DNA of 64,000 bases from GCA-2718815 sp963578105 (lineage in GTDB: Bacteria; Planctomycetota; Planctomycetia; Pirellulales; Pirellulaceae), in NCBI GenBank assembly GCA_963578105.1, contig CAUZBP010000018.1, positions 1 to 64,000 on the forward strand, read 5' to 3'. This document shows, piece by piece, positions 18,899 through 28,619 of this stretch. Below the pieces are notes generated by a model. The model did no database searches and had not been told where the DNA came from. It saw only the letters and a list, made by a program, of their open reading frames with translations. How positions within the stretch are numbered: the first letter of the stretch is position 1; the number at the start of each line of letters is the position of its first letter. A program made the position numbers and the translations under genes.

Positions 18899-19918
18899 GT
18901 GACTACCAAGACCCGAAGTTTAGGCGATGTGTTGCAGGAATTCAGCCAATATCGTCAGTTGATGCGGCAGGAATTGCAGAAGGTCATCATTGGCCAGGAC
19001 GAGGTCATCGAGCAGCTATTCGCGGCAATCTTCACGCGCGGACACTGCCTGCTCGAAGGAGTGCCCGGTTTGGCTAAGACACTGATGGTAAGTACCTTGG
19101 CCCGTATTCTGGACGTGAAGTTCAAACGAATTCAATTCACTCCCGATTTGATGCCAAGTGACATTACGGGAACCAACGTTCTGGAAGAAGAGGAAACCGG
19201 TCGAAGAGAGTTTCGTTTTGTCGAGGGTCCGATCTTCACAAATATTCTTTTAGCAGATGAAATCAATCGAACTCCACCCAAAACCCAGGCCGCACTCCTG
19301 CAGGCCATGCAAGAGCGAGAGGTTTCGGTCGGGATGAAAACGTTTTCTCTGCCCGCCCCTTTTTTAACGATCGCGACTCAGAACCCCATTGAGCAAGAAG
19401 GAACCTATCCGCTACCTGAGGCGCAGTTGGATCGTTTTATGTTCAACATCAAGGTCGGATATCCATCAGCCGAGGAAGAAGAACAAATCCTGGCATCCAC
19501 CACTCGCAATGAAAAGACGGAGGTGAACCAAGTGCTTTCTGGGCGAGCGATTGTGAACCTGCAGAAACTAGTGAGCAGCGTGGCGGTGAGCGAATACATT
19601 GTCAAGTATGTGGCACGTTTGACCAGAGCGACGCGTCCACGAGATGAATCGGCACCGGAGATGGTGCGTGAGTTAGTCGATTGGGGTGCTGGGCCCCGGG
19701 CCGGCCAGTTTTTGATCAACGGTGGCAAAGCCCTGGCGGCTATGGAAGGCCGTTTTTCTGTTGGGGTAGATGACATTCGGAAGATCGCCGTACCAGTGCT
19801 GCGGCACCGGATCAGTACCAACTTCCAGGCGCAGGCTGCTGGAATGACGACCGAGGATGTGATCGAAAAATTGATGGAAACCATTCCCGAGCCAGAGATT
19901 GAAAAGTTCACAACTTAA
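18899..19918 (+). CDS. MoxR-family AAA+ ATPase
   Basis: 339 residues. Walker A is GVPGLAKT, Walker B ILLADEINRTPPKTQ, sensor 1 ATQNP, and the C-terminal lid includes the family pattern GPRAGQFLI. MoxR ATPases act as chaperones that mature or load VWA-domain partner proteins, usually encoded next door. GTG 18899 is preferred: AGGA at 18889-18892 is then six bases upstream, whereas the in-frame TTG 18893 would abut it. First gene of a four-gene plus-strand run with DUF58, BatA-like and VWA genes. Confidence 0.92.
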   Translation: MTTKTRSLGDVLQEFSQYRQLMRQELQKVIIGQDEVIEQLFAAIFTRGHCLLEGVPGLAKTLMVSTLARILDVKFKRIQFTPDLMPSDITGTNVLEEEETGRREFRFVEGPIFTNILLADEINRTPPKTQAALLQAMQEREVSVGMKTFSLPAPFLTIATQNPIEQEGTYPLPEAQLDRFMFNIKVGYPSAEEEEQILASTTRNEKTEVNQVLSGRAIVNLQKLVSSVAVSEYIVKYVARLTRATRPRDESAPEMVRELVDWGAGPRAGQFLINGGKALAAMEGRFSVGVDDIRKIAVPVLRHRISTNFQAQAAGMTTEDVIEKLMETIPEPEIEKFTT

Positions 19919-19934
19919 CGGGGCTGAATCGGAG

Positions 19935-19946
19935 GAACCGCGGTTC
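19935..19946. promoter_or_regulatory. Perfect 12-bp palindrome in the moxR-DUF58 gap
   Basis: GAACCGCGGTTC lies in the 126-bp gap between the moxR and DUF58 genes. It may be a small hairpin or a site; no T-run follows, so it is unlikely to terminate transcription. Confidence 0.3.
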
Positions 19947-20044
19947 GCACACGGTGACCTGCGGCAGGCAGGTTGGCCAGACCGTTGGTGTGTGACTTTC
20001 CCCTGTCCTTTACCTCGCATCTTGGATCTGGCGAACGAGTTGTC

Positions 20045-20938
20045 ATGACCGTTGACAAATATCTTAAGCCCGAGGTCATTCGCCAAATCTCGCGACTGGA
20101 CCTGCGCGCAGAATTTGTGGTGAAGGGTTTTCTACAGGGTTTGCATGCCAGCCCGTTTCAAGGATTCTCCGTCGAGTTCAGCGAACACCGGAAGTACACA
20201 TCGGGAGACGATCCACATGACATCGACTGGCTGGTTTACGCCAAAACGGACAAATACTATGTCAAGAAATTTGAAGCGGAGACGAATATTACGGGGTATC
20301 TGGTAGTGGATCTAAGCCAGTCCATGGCTTACACCTATCGACAGGAATTATCCAAATTTGACTACGCAATTTGCTTAGCGGCAGCTCTTTGTTACTTGAT
20401 GATTCAGCAACAGGATCCTGTTGGTCTGATTACTTTTGACCAGCGGATACGCAATAGTTTAGCACCCAAATCAAAGCGAAACCATCTGGGAAATGTTTTG
20501 TCCCTGCTGACGAATCTCAAACCGAGTGGACCAACAGACATTGCCGGTAGTCTGGCACAAATCGCAGGAATGCTTAAACAACGTAGTCTGGTGATGGTGT
20601 TTTCTGATCTGCTGGCGGATCCAGAACCGGTTTTTCGTTCGCTCCGTCAACTACGCCACCGGGGACACGATGTGATTCTGTTTCACATACTTGACGAAGC
20701 AGAAGTGCGGTTTCCTTTCGATGGCTACATAGAATTTGAGGAGCCGGAGACGAATGAAAAGACGGAAGTCGATGCGACCGGATTTCGTCCCGAGTACCTG
20801 GAAGCAATCTCATCGTTTCGAGAACAGTTTCAGAAAGAATGTTTTCAACGTGGGATCGACTACGTACCACTCGATACCAGCATGCAGTTCGACAAAGCCT
20901 TGCTCGGATATCTGATCAGTCGGCGAGGGAGATTTTGA
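20045..20938 (+). CDS. DUF58 domain protein (VWA-like)
   Basis: 297 residues, cytoplasmic. The DUF58 core is clear: EHRKYTSGDDPHDIDWLVYAKTD motif (about 54-75, cited by its ends), then a degenerate VWA fold beginning VVDLSQSM, a MIDAS-like DxSxS in which the third residue is Met. In known MoxR operons the DUF58 protein is the adaptor or partner of the ATPase. ATG 20045 is chosen because the upstream part of the frame is not family-like. The BatA-like gene starts about 110 bp downstream. Confidence 0.9.
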   Translation: MTVDKYLKPEVIRQISRLDLRAEFVVKGFLQGLHASPFQGFSVEFSEHRKYTSGDDPHDIDWLVYAKTDKYYVKKFEAETNITGYLVVDLSQSMAYTYRQELSKFDYAICLAAALCYLMIQQQDPVGLITFDQRIRNSLAPKSKRNHLGNVLSLLTNLKPSGPTDIAGSLAQIAGMLKQRSLVMVFSDLLADPEPVFRSLRQLRHRGHDVILFHILDEAEVRFPFDGYIEFEEPETNEKTEVDATGFRPEYLEAISSFREQFQKECFQRGIDYVPLDTSMQFDKALLGYLISRRGRF

Positions 20939-21047
20939 TCGACAGCTTTAGTTTTCCAGCGACGTTTCCAGACCTTGATGTCACCAAGAAGTTACCCCCG
21001 GCTTCAGTTGAGGGGAGAAATTTCACAGAAAACCCTGGTTGCATGCG

Positions 21048-23405
21048 ATGACCTTTGTCAATGTTTCCCTGTTGGCTGGTGCAGCATTGGTTGCGATTCC
21101 GATCGTGCTGCACCTCATCCTGCGTCAAAAGCCAAAACCTCTGATTTTCCCCGCATTGCGGTTTATCCAGGAACGCCGGGAAACAAATCGAAGACGTTTG
21201 AAGTTGCGTCACTGGTTGTTGCTGCTCTTACGGTGTGCCGTGATCGGGATCCTGGCACTATTACTGGCAAGCCCCAGTGTCGCTTCCACCTTATTAGCCA
21301 GTTGGATTCTTCTTGCGGGGATTGCCGTTTTACTGCTAGTCGTAATGTGTCTGATCGCGGTGGCCACCCTTCACCAACGAAGTGTGATACTACGAGGCGT
21401 TTTAAGTGCATTAGCATTGGGTTTATTCGTTAGCGGCACCCTGATTGTGGTTGCGATATGGGGCCGGGATGGAACAGGAACGATAGGAGACCAGGAGGCG
21501 CCGGTTTCTGCTGCCCTGATCTTCGACCTTGCGCCGCGGATGCTTTACCGGCATCAAAATCAGACCAGGCTGGAACAATCGCAAGAAATCGCTTCATGGC
21601 TACTGAGCCAGCTTCCTTCATCCAGTGAAATCATGGTGGTTGACACGCGACAGGGTGTGCCCATTTTTCTGTCGGACCTGGGGGCAGCTCAGAAGCAAGT
21701 TGCAGCGTTGCAAATCACAGGTTCAACCCGTACTCTTCCTGAAACGGTCAGTGACGTCGTGCAGAGTTTGGAACAGAGTCCACACGAACGCCGGGAAGTC
21801 TACGTGTTTTCTGATCTTTCGAGTGAGGCTTGGAAAGACTCAGCGGCCAATGCGATGTCGGACGTGCTTTCCACCTCCCGGAACGTCCATTTGTTCGTCA
21901 TTGACGTGGGCGTTTCCGAAATAATGAACTTCGGGTTAGGAGAGGTGGAGCTTGCGGGACAGTCTTTGGCCACGAACAGCCCGTTACGTATTCAAACGGA
22001 ACTCATCCATACAGGTCCGGGTGGGCAACGAGACGTCGAATTGCATCTGGAAACACCTGCCGACCCACCACCAATTCGAGAGGATGGAAAACTAGTCTTG
22101 CCAATAGCTCGAATTGCGGACCGCACGAGTTGCGAGTTAGGCCCGGATGGCGTTCAGACATTAGAATTTCAGACGCGGCTGGCCGAGGTGGGAACCTACC
22201 ATGGATCGGTGAAAGTTCTCGGTGCGGACGGGTTGGAGGCCGATGACATCCGTTTCTTCACGGTGGAAGTCCGCGATGCCAGACGTGTATTGATAGCCAG
22301 CGGCGCCGGTGCAAATCCCGTGTTCATGAGCGAAGCACTTGCTCCGCGTGAGTATCGAGAGTCCCAGCAAGCACGTTTTCGTTGCGACGAGATTTCTCTG
22401 CAAGAACTGGAGCGGGTTGATCTGAGCGATTATGCCGCAGTGTGCCTCCTGGATCCAACTCCCTTGACTCCCAACGCATGGCAGCATCTTGTCACCTACG
22501 TCGCGCAGGGCAGAGGCCTGGGAGTTTTCCTGGGCCGCAATGCACGACCCGTCCAGGAATTTATGAAACACGCTGTTACGGAGTTGTTTCCGATACAACT
22601 TAAACCCCTCGTTATTCACCGGCCCGAAGGCGAAATGTTTCTGGCTGCGCAGGATATGAGCCACCCCGTCCTGGCCAAATTTCGCACTGCGGGGACGTCG
22701 ATTCCCTGGTACGCAAGTCCTGTTTTTCGACATTGGGCCGTAGATAAAATCGACGAAAAAGCACAAGTCATTGTCACCTACAACAACAATCGTCCAGCGA
22801 TCATCGAACAGGCGTTGGGGAGTGGCCGAGTACTGATCACGACAACTCCCTGGTCCGATGCGGCCAATCGCCGTGAACCGTGGAATTTACTCCCCGTGGG
22901 CAGCCAGTCATGGCCGTTTCTGGTACTCACCAACGAGATGATGTTGTACCTGGTCGCTGACGGGAATGTCCGCCTGAACTATCACGCAGGCGAAAGGGTT
23001 GTGTTGTCAGAGCATGTTGCGACAGGACCTGACCGCTACCGCATGTTCACACCGGATGGAACCTGGGAAGATTTACATCAGATGGATGGCGATTTTGTCA
23101 TTCGCTACACAGAAGATTCTGGCAACTACCGTTTGCTTGCCGAGGATGGTTCCGGAAAACGTGGCTTCTCAGTCAACTATTCCCTAGCCAGCACCGATTT
23201 ACAACGCGTCGACCAAGAAAACCTGGATCAACTCTTCGGTGACAGTGACTACAAATTGGTGCGAACTACCAGTGAGATTCTGCGGGAGCAAGGTGAAACA
23301 AGGATGGGGTGCGAATTTTATCCGTACCTGGCCCTCCTGTTGGTCGTGGTATTGGGATTAGAACATAGTCTGGCGAACCGGTTTTATCGGCACCAAGAAG
23401 TATGA
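21048..23405 (+). CDS. BatA-like membrane protein with VWA-type domain
   Basis: 785 residues. The N-terminus (LLAGAALVAIPIVLHLILR, then RRLKLRHWLLLLLRC) is the BatA N-terminal domain of two membrane helices joined by a short basic loop; two to three more helices run to about residue 145. The soluble middle has a VWA-like fold (AALIFDLAPRM, VYVFSDLSSEAW) and a beta-rich region, and one helix closes the C-terminus. Such proteins are anchored in the inner membrane as partners of MoxR ATPases, analogous to the Bacteroides aerotolerance operon. ATG 21048 is preferred to TTG 21039. Its stop overlaps the next start by ATGA, indicating translational coupling. Confidence 0.85.
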   Translation: MTFVNVSLLAGAALVAIPIVLHLILRQKPKPLIFPALRFIQERRETNRRRLKLRHWLLLLLRCAVIGILALLLASPSVASTLLASWILLAGIAVLLLVVMCLIAVATLHQRSVILRGVLSALALGLFVSGTLIVVAIWGRDGTGTIGDQEAPVSAALIFDLAPRMLYRHQNQTRLEQSQEIASWLLSQLPSSSEIMVVDTRQGVPIFLSDLGAAQKQVAALQITGSTRTLPETVSDVVQSLEQSPHERREVYVFSDLSSEAWKDSAANAMSDVLSTSRNVHLFVIDVGVSEIMNFGLGEVELAGQSLATNSPLRIQTELIHTGPGGQRDVELHLETPADPPPIREDGKLVLPIARIADRTSCELGPDGVQTLEFQTRLAEVGTYHGSVKVLGADGLEADDIRFFTVEVRDARRVLIASGAGANPVFMSEALAPREYRESQQARFRCDEISLQELERVDLSDYAAVCLLDPTPLTPNAWQHLVTYVAQGRGLGVFLGRNARPVQEFMKHAVTELFPIQLKPLVIHRPEGEMFLAAQDMSHPVLAKFRTAGTSIPWYASPVFRHWAVDKIDEKAQVIVTYNNNRPAIIEQALGSGRVLITTTPWSDAANRREPWNLLPVGSQSWPFLVLTNEMMLYLVADGNVRLNYHAGERVVLSEHVATGPDRYRMFTPDGTWEDLHQMDGDFVIRYTEDSGNYRLLAEDGSGKRGFSVNYSLASTDLQRVDQENLDQLFGDSDYKLVRTTSEILREQGETRMGCEFYPYLALLLVVVLGLEHSLANRFYRHQEV

Positions 23406-25672
23406 ATCCTTCCACTTCATTTGACTGGAATCCTATTTTTGGAAACGCCTTATTGGTGTTCATAGCGATTCTGGTGCTCGTCGCACTTCTTAGCCTAGCG
23501 CCGAAATTTCGAGAAATCTCGCAGCGCCGGCGAGTCATTCTGGTTGTTTTGCGGTGCGTCGTGATTTTGCTGGTGTTCTGCGCATTGATCCGACCGGCGT
23601 GGGTGATCACCGAGGAACAGCGAGATCCTGCGACACTGATTTTGCTGCTCGACCGCAGTCGGAGCATGAGCGTGACGGACACCGCGGACGGAAAGTCGCG
23701 TTGGCAAGCTTTGCGATCCGCTATTACCCGCGTGGAACCCCAGTTACAAGAACTGGGAAAAGAATTACAGATTAAAGTCTACACATTCGACGCCTCGGCG
23801 CAGCTTGCAACGTGGGTCGATGGCGAGCTTTCCCTGGAAGAATCGGCGGATGGCTTGCAGAGTGACATTGGTTCGGCACTCGGCCAGACAGTTCGAAAGG
23901 AAGTGGGTCACAGGCTAATGGGCGTTGTTTTGTTCAGTGACGGAGCTCAGCGTGCCTATGAACCGAGGGTGGAATTGCGCGAAGCGGCTCGAGAACTAAA
24001 GCGTCTGGGTTACCCGCTATATACGATCTCCTTTGGAATGCCGCGGGAAAAGTCTCAAGCGAAAGACGTTGCCATTGAAAACCTGCAAGACCATTACTCG
24101 GTGTTCGTCAAAAATGAGTTGCTGGTTCGCGGCGCTGTTCGTGTTCAAGGATTTGCCAACCAGGAACTTCCTGTGGAGCTGATTCTGGAAGACGAACAGG
24201 GCCACCGCGAGGCCGTGGCGAGGAAGGTGGTTCGGGCGGAGCAGGACGGGCAACTGCTGGATGTCTTGTTCACTTATGCGCCCCAGCGGGCAGGTCGTTT
24301 TCGTTTAACAGTCCGAGTCGCACCTCAACCGGGTGAATTGGTAAGAAGTAATAATGAACTCACCGCTTATGTCACCGTTCGAGAAGGTGGCCTTAAACTA
24401 CTTTATCTGTATGGAAGTCTGGTGGGTGAACAACGGACCCTCCGTACGACCTTGGCAGATTCACCCGAAATGCAGGCGGATTGTATGTGGATTGATCACG
24501 GCTTTCGCGAAAAGTGGCCGGTTCGGGTCGGGGATATGAGTGATCAGCAGCATGATGTTTATATTCTCGAGAGTGTACATGCCGAATCACTCGGTGACAC
24601 GTACCTGCAACAAATTGCGGACGATGTTGACAAGAAGGGTCGGGGACTGTTAATGCTCGGAGGAATTTATAGTTTTGGCGGCGGCGCTTATCAAAGTACA
24701 CCATTAGTCGATGTGTTGCCTATTAAGATGAATCGATTTGAGCGGCAGGATTTTGATGCTCCCGTTCGTGACGACTTGCATATTGCAGGACCACTGCGGA
24801 TGAGAGCGAAGTTGCCCAACTTTGTCACACGTTTGCGAGGCAACAAAACAAAGAATCGTCAGGTCTGGCAACAGCTGCACCCCTTGGATGGTGCGAACAA
24901 AATTGAAGGAAAAGTTGCCAGCGTGGTACTGGCCGAGTCAGCAGATGGGCATCCACTTCTTGTTTCCGGGCAATATGGTTCAGGTCGTACGCTGGTGTTT
25001 GCAGGTGACACCTCGTGGAAATGGAAAACCCATGGCCACGATAAAGAGTACCAGCGATTTTGGAGGCAAGTCATTCTGTGGCTGGCACAAAGGGATCAGG
25101 CGAACGATAAGGAAATCAGGATTCGCCTGGAACACCGACGTTTTCCACCCGCCGCCGATGTGGCATTTACGGTCGCTGCCACTTCGGCTGCAGGGGATCC
25201 TTTGGAGGGCGTCTCGTTCCGGGCTGAACTGGTACATCCTGGCGGTGCGCGGGATGCATTACGTTTGGCAAACGACGGAGAAATTCTAGCTGGCAGATGG
25301 CATGCGGCAACTGAGCCGGGTGAATACACTGTAGAAGTGGTGGCTGCGCGTGGCACTGAACGCATTGGAACCGCCCGCGAATCTTTTGTGATCTACGACC
25401 GCGACCTGGAACTGCATGACCCTTCGGCCAATCCCGCGCTGATGGCAAGTCTGGCCGACCTGACACAGGAGACGGGTGGTCGTGCTCTTGCCCCCGAAGA
25501 ATTCCCAGGACTACTGGAGAATCTGGCCGACAACCTGGGAGCTTTAGATGTGAAGGTCCACAAAACCTGGCAATTTCCTGGTTCGGAAAAGGTTGGCTGG
25601 CCGTTCTTTCTGCTGGTGGTCGCGCTGCTCTCCTCAGAATGGGTTTTGCGAAAAAAATGGGGTTTGGTGTAA
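23402..25672 (+). CDS. Membrane VWA-domain protein of the MoxR operon
   Basis: 756 residues. Two N-terminal helices (13-33, 45-66), then a VWA domain with an intact MIDAS Asp84-x-Ser86-x-Ser88 (LLDRSRSMS) and VVLFSDGAQ. A CARDB-like beta section follows, then a glutamine-amidotransferase-like segment (about 330-570: LMLGGIYSFGGGAY, GSGRTLVFAGD) and a C-terminal helix at about 735-750. The active-site Cys of true amidotransferases is not seen, so the domain is probably structural. It would bind a metal and partner proteins in the periplasm. ATG overlaps the preceding stop. Last gene of the MoxR operon, facing the lipoate ligase gene convergently. Confidence 0.88.
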   Translation: MNPSTSFDWNPIFGNALLVFIAILVLVALLSLAPKFREISQRRRVILVVLRCVVILLVFCALIRPAWVITEEQRDPATLILLLDRSRSMSVTDTADGKSRWQALRSAITRVEPQLQELGKELQIKVYTFDASAQLATWVDGELSLEESADGLQSDIGSALGQTVRKEVGHRLMGVVLFSDGAQRAYEPRVELREAARELKRLGYPLYTISFGMPREKSQAKDVAIENLQDHYSVFVKNELLVRGAVRVQGFANQELPVELILEDEQGHREAVARKVVRAEQDGQLLDVLFTYAPQRAGRFRLTVRVAPQPGELVRSNNELTAYVTVREGGLKLLYLYGSLVGEQRTLRTTLADSPEMQADCMWIDHGFREKWPVRVGDMSDQQHDVYILESVHAESLGDTYLQQIADDVDKKGRGLLMLGGIYSFGGGAYQSTPLVDVLPIKMNRFERQDFDAPVRDDLHIAGPLRMRAKLPNFVTRLRGNKTKNRQVWQQLHPLDGANKIEGKVASVVLAESADGHPLLVSGQYGSGRTLVFAGDTSWKWKTHGHDKEYQRFWRQVILWLAQRDQANDKEIRIRLEHRRFPPAADVAFTVAATSAAGDPLEGVSFRAELVHPGGARDALRLANDGEILAGRWHAATEPGEYTVEVVAARGTERIGTARESFVIYDRDLELHDPSANPALMASLADLTQETGGRALAPEEFPGLLENLADNLGALDVKVHKTWQFPGSEKVGWPFFLLVVALLSSEWVLRKKWGLV

Positions 25673-25861
25673 AAGGACGAGTCAAGTGTGTTTTCAAGCT
25701 GGTACCGACTGGTAGTTAGGCGGGGAGACTGAACTTCGTGTTTCAGCTGGATCTATCAGAGCACGGAATACGCGATCTTCGCCCAGTCGCTGCCGGAATG
25801 CGAGGAGTGGATCTTGCGAGCACGGCAGCCATCGTTCAGGGCCGGATGCTCTAAAAAATCC

Positions 25862-26584
25862 TTAGAACTTTCGGTTCCACTTGTCACAGGCATACTTCTG
25901 GCCGACCAACTCATGGGTCAATTGTTCGGGCCACTCAGTCGTGACTTCAGTAACAGGCCAGGCTTGCAGTAGAATGTCGCGTAACTGTGCTCTGGGGAGC
26001 GACAAATTGGTAACGAAAGAATCGTGATCCCTTCCTTGGCGGTATTCAGGTTGACGAGGTGCGGTTGCCAGGTATCGTCCGATTTGCCGGATTGGAAAAT
26101 CGTAAAGTAATGTCCCATGATAAAGCAAGGTGTGTCGCCGACAGCGAAGGCTGTTCCCGGAGAATTTCAGTTGGTCTTGTGTGACGAGGTCACTGATGCC
26201 CGCGCGCTGGATGCCAGGAATTCGACTCGACAAGGCGACGGCCAGACTGTTCAGCACGAATTGATGTGCGTGTTCGATCATACGTAATCCGGACCGTCGC
26301 TGATAACTAAGAATGAGCGCATACATCAAGCAGCCAACTCCTGTTACAATGGCTGTACCCCCGCTGGTCCGGCGCAAAATGGGTACTCCGTCTTGCTGAC
26401 ATGTAGCAGAATAAGTTTCATTGCTGACGCGAGACGATCTTCCCACCACGACCATCAATGATTGAGGTTCCCAAATCCGCAGAGTTTCCGGGAAATCCGG
26501 GTCACGTTCGGCCGTTTCGATTAACGCTTCGTCCAATGCCAAATTTTCTTCGGGCGTATCGAGTGTCAGTTCCAGAAATTGCAT
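25862..26584 (-). CDS. Lipoate-protein ligase A family protein
   Basis: 240 residues of the BPL/LplA/LipB fold. RRTSGGTAI (71-79) matches the lipoyl-adenylate binding loop, and Lys140 within QLKFSGNSLRCRRHTLLYHG is the conserved active-site lysine. These enzymes attach lipoate or octanoate to E2 and GcvH proteins in the cytoplasm. The usual LplA C-terminal accessory domain is missing; the size fits the short ligases or LipM-like octanoyltransferases. ATG 26584 is chosen over TTG 26602. Convergent with the VWA gene, divergent from the HEAT-repeat gene. Confidence 0.85.
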   Translation of the reverse strand: MQFLELTLDTPEENLALDEALIETAERDPDFPETLRIWEPQSLMVVVGRSSRVSNETYSATCQQDGVPILRRTSGGTAIVTGVGCLMYALILSYQRRSGLRMIEHAHQFVLNSLAVALSSRIPGIQRAGISDLVTQDQLKFSGNSLRCRRHTLLYHGTLLYDFPIRQIGRYLATAPRQPEYRQGRDHDSFVTNLSLPRAQLRDILLQAWPVTEVTTEWPEQLTHELVGQKYACDKWNRKF

Positions 26585-26751
26585 GGGTTTGGTGAAGTAC
26601 AATGCAAGTGGTTGACCTGCCGCATCCGGCGTCTACACTTTAGGTCAGGTGAACTGTTCGCTGCATGAGGGAGGTCACGACAGTGGCTGTCGAATCACAG
26701 TTTTCCATTCCATCGTAGTTTAAACGGTTTCAATGCTATAAAACCGGTCCT

Positions 26752-27852
26752 ATGACTAAAGTATCTTCTACAACTGAAGACAACGCTACGGAACAGCCTT
26801 TTTCTCCGAACGAGACGCTTCCGCCGGTCGAGGTACCGACGGCAGGTTTCATCCTTCAGTTGTTCATCATTCCCGCCATCATCGTCGTGATTATTGCTAC
26901 GGTCTGGTTGTTGTTCAGTTGGGTAGCCCATTTAGGATCATCACCGGAAAAACTCGTTCAGGACCTAGTCAGGGGTGGTGATCACAGCTGGCAAACAGCT
27001 TGGAATTTGGCGAAGGAACTTCAAAAACCGGGCAATGCCGGTTTCAGACAAAATCAGGAGTTGGCCAGTCGACTAGCCACTCTCCTCCAAGATACTCTGG
27101 AAGTGCCCTATCCGACAGGGAACTCACCTCAGGATCAATCTGAGAGAAAGGCAGCCATTCAATCACGAGTCTTTCTTTGTCGGGCGTTGGGAGAATTTGA
27201 ACTTTCCCTTGTGATACCGGCGTTGGCTGCTGCCGCGAAGAGAGAAGACTACGTGGCCCAAAGTGCAGATGATTTTGGGGACAATTATGTACGCCAATCA
27301 GCGATCGAAGCCATCGCGGTATTGGCGCAGAACGTCAAATTGATGGAGCAGATTCGGGTCGAAGCAGTAAGATCAGCCCTCTATGCGGCGGCTTCTGAGC
27401 AGTCTGATTCAACCACGGATTGGGAGGGTCGTGACAAACTCCGGTCAGCCGCCGCCTACACGCTGGGGGTGATGGGTGACAAACGGGATCTGGAACGACT
27501 GGCCATTATGTGTCATGATGCTGTCGCGAACGTTCGTTACAATGCGGCTACCGGTTTGGCCCGTCACGGTGATGCCAGATCACTGGAAACGCTGTTGGAG
27601 ATGATCGACCTCGACCAGAGTCAAGCAGTGCAGCGCGAGCGGGAAGAATTAGGGAAAGAGTGGAAACGAAACTCCATCATCATCAACGGTCTGCGTGCCT
27701 CGGAACAACTAGTACGTGCCAATCCAACTACCGATTTAGACCAACTGGAAACTGCCATTCAAAGTCTTCTGAATGGGAACGCGAATGGCCGTTTACAAGC
27801 TCAAGCCCGTAGAGCTTTGGAACAATTTAATCATCTAAAAACTCAGCAATAG
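26752..27852 (+). CDS. Membrane-anchored HEAT-repeat protein
   Basis: 366 residues. Pro-rich N-terminus, one transmembrane helix (about 33-58, FIIPAIIVVIIATVWLLFSW), then an all-helical region with HEAT/PBS-type repeats (VRQSAIEAIAVLAQN, RSAAAYTLGVMGDKRDLERL, VRYNAATGLARHGDARSLETL). HEAT solenoids mediate protein-protein contacts; no enzyme motif is present. It precedes a ferritin-like gene by 10 bp, so the two are likely one operon. A TATAAA box lies at 26737-26742, very close to the start, without a good -35. Function unknown. Confidence 0.8.
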   Translation: MTKVSSTTEDNATEQPFSPNETLPPVEVPTAGFILQLFIIPAIIVVIIATVWLLFSWVAHLGSSPEKLVQDLVRGGDHSWQTAWNLAKELQKPGNAGFRQNQELASRLATLLQDTLEVPYPTGNSPQDQSERKAAIQSRVFLCRALGEFELSLVIPALAAAAKREDYVAQSADDFGDNYVRQSAIEAIAVLAQNVKLMEQIRVEAVRSALYAAASEQSDSTTDWEGRDKLRSAAAYTLGVMGDKRDLERLAIMCHDAVANVRYNAATGLARHGDARSLETLLEMIDLDQSQAVQREREELGKEWKRNSIIINGLRASEQLVRANPTTDLDQLETAIQSLLNGNANGRLQAQARRALEQFNHLKTQQ

Positions 27853-27862
27853 AGGAAATTCC

Positions 27863-28315
27863 ATGGCAACCACCGAAGAAGTCATTGACATGTTGAAGGC
27901 TGCATATTGTATGGAGTTAGAAACGGTCATGAATTACATCGCCAACAGCACAAACCTTGATGGTGTACGTGCCGAAGAGATCAAAAAATCGCTGGCGACG
28001 GACATCACGGCTGAACTGGGCCATGCTCAAATGTTGGGACAGCGTATGAAGCAATTGGGAGGACTGGTGCCAGGATCTGCTTCTGTGAACGTGGGAGCGC
28101 AAAGACAACCATCAGATGACACGACCGACGTTGTGAACGTCATCGAAGCGGTAATCGAAGCTGAACAGGCAGCATGTGATCAGTACAAGAAAATTATTCG
28201 TGCTACTGACGGTGAGGACTACGTCACTCAAGATCTCTGTATTCGCTTGCTAGCTGATGAAGAAGAACACCTGGTGCTATTTAAAGGATTCCTCAAGGAA
28301 TATGCTCCCAATTAA
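27863..28315 (+). CDS. Ferritin-like (bacterioferritin/Dps-type) di-iron protein
   Basis: 150 residues, four-helix bundle of the ferritin-like superfamily. Probable di-iron ligands: Glu18 or Glu20 in helix A, Glu51-x-x-His54 (ELGH) in helix B, Glu101 in helix C and Glu133-x-x-His136 (DEEEH) in helix D. The role would be iron storage or oxidation, or peroxide defence, in the cytoplasm. A good ribosome site (AGAGGAA) precedes ATG 27863, 10 bp after the HEAT gene. No heme-ligand Met of bacterioferritin can be assigned, so the subfamily is left open. Confidence 0.85.
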   Translation: MATTEEVIDMLKAAYCMELETVMNYIANSTNLDGVRAEEIKKSLATDITAELGHAQMLGQRMKQLGGLVPGSASVNVGAQRQPSDDTTDVVNVIEAVIEAEQAACDQYKKIIRATDGEDYVTQDLCIRLLADEEEHLVLFKGFLKEYAPN

Positions 28316-28619
28316 CAAGCTGGTTGTTCGGATCGTAAGGCCCGCCCTGTCAAATTCTAGGGGTTGAGTAGACTCTGCCAGCCTTGCATGCTGTGTTTGC
28401 GCCGAAAACGCTGTAGCTCATGTCGAACCTAGCATTTCGTTGGTAGAATAACGTTGGTTGGGATTGTCGTGGGCTGTGACCCAGACTAGTATTTGCGACC
28501 CCGCCCGTTGAGTCTTTAAACCTGCGATCTCCGGTGACTGTTCCGGGCGCATCGAAAACAGGCTCCTTATCCAGCGTTATTTCCAACGCACCGTCTTTTC
28601 TGACGAGGACATTTGAGCA
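28316..28619. other. Gene-free spacer
   Basis: 304 bases upstream of the YTV-type gene. It contains only the weak ribosome site AGGA (28606-28609) of that gene. An antisense frame at 28350-28586 has no recognisable features. Confidence 0.55.

Noticed and set aside
28350..28586. Minus-strand ORF before the YTV gene
   Set aside because: Unstructured composition and no start signals.
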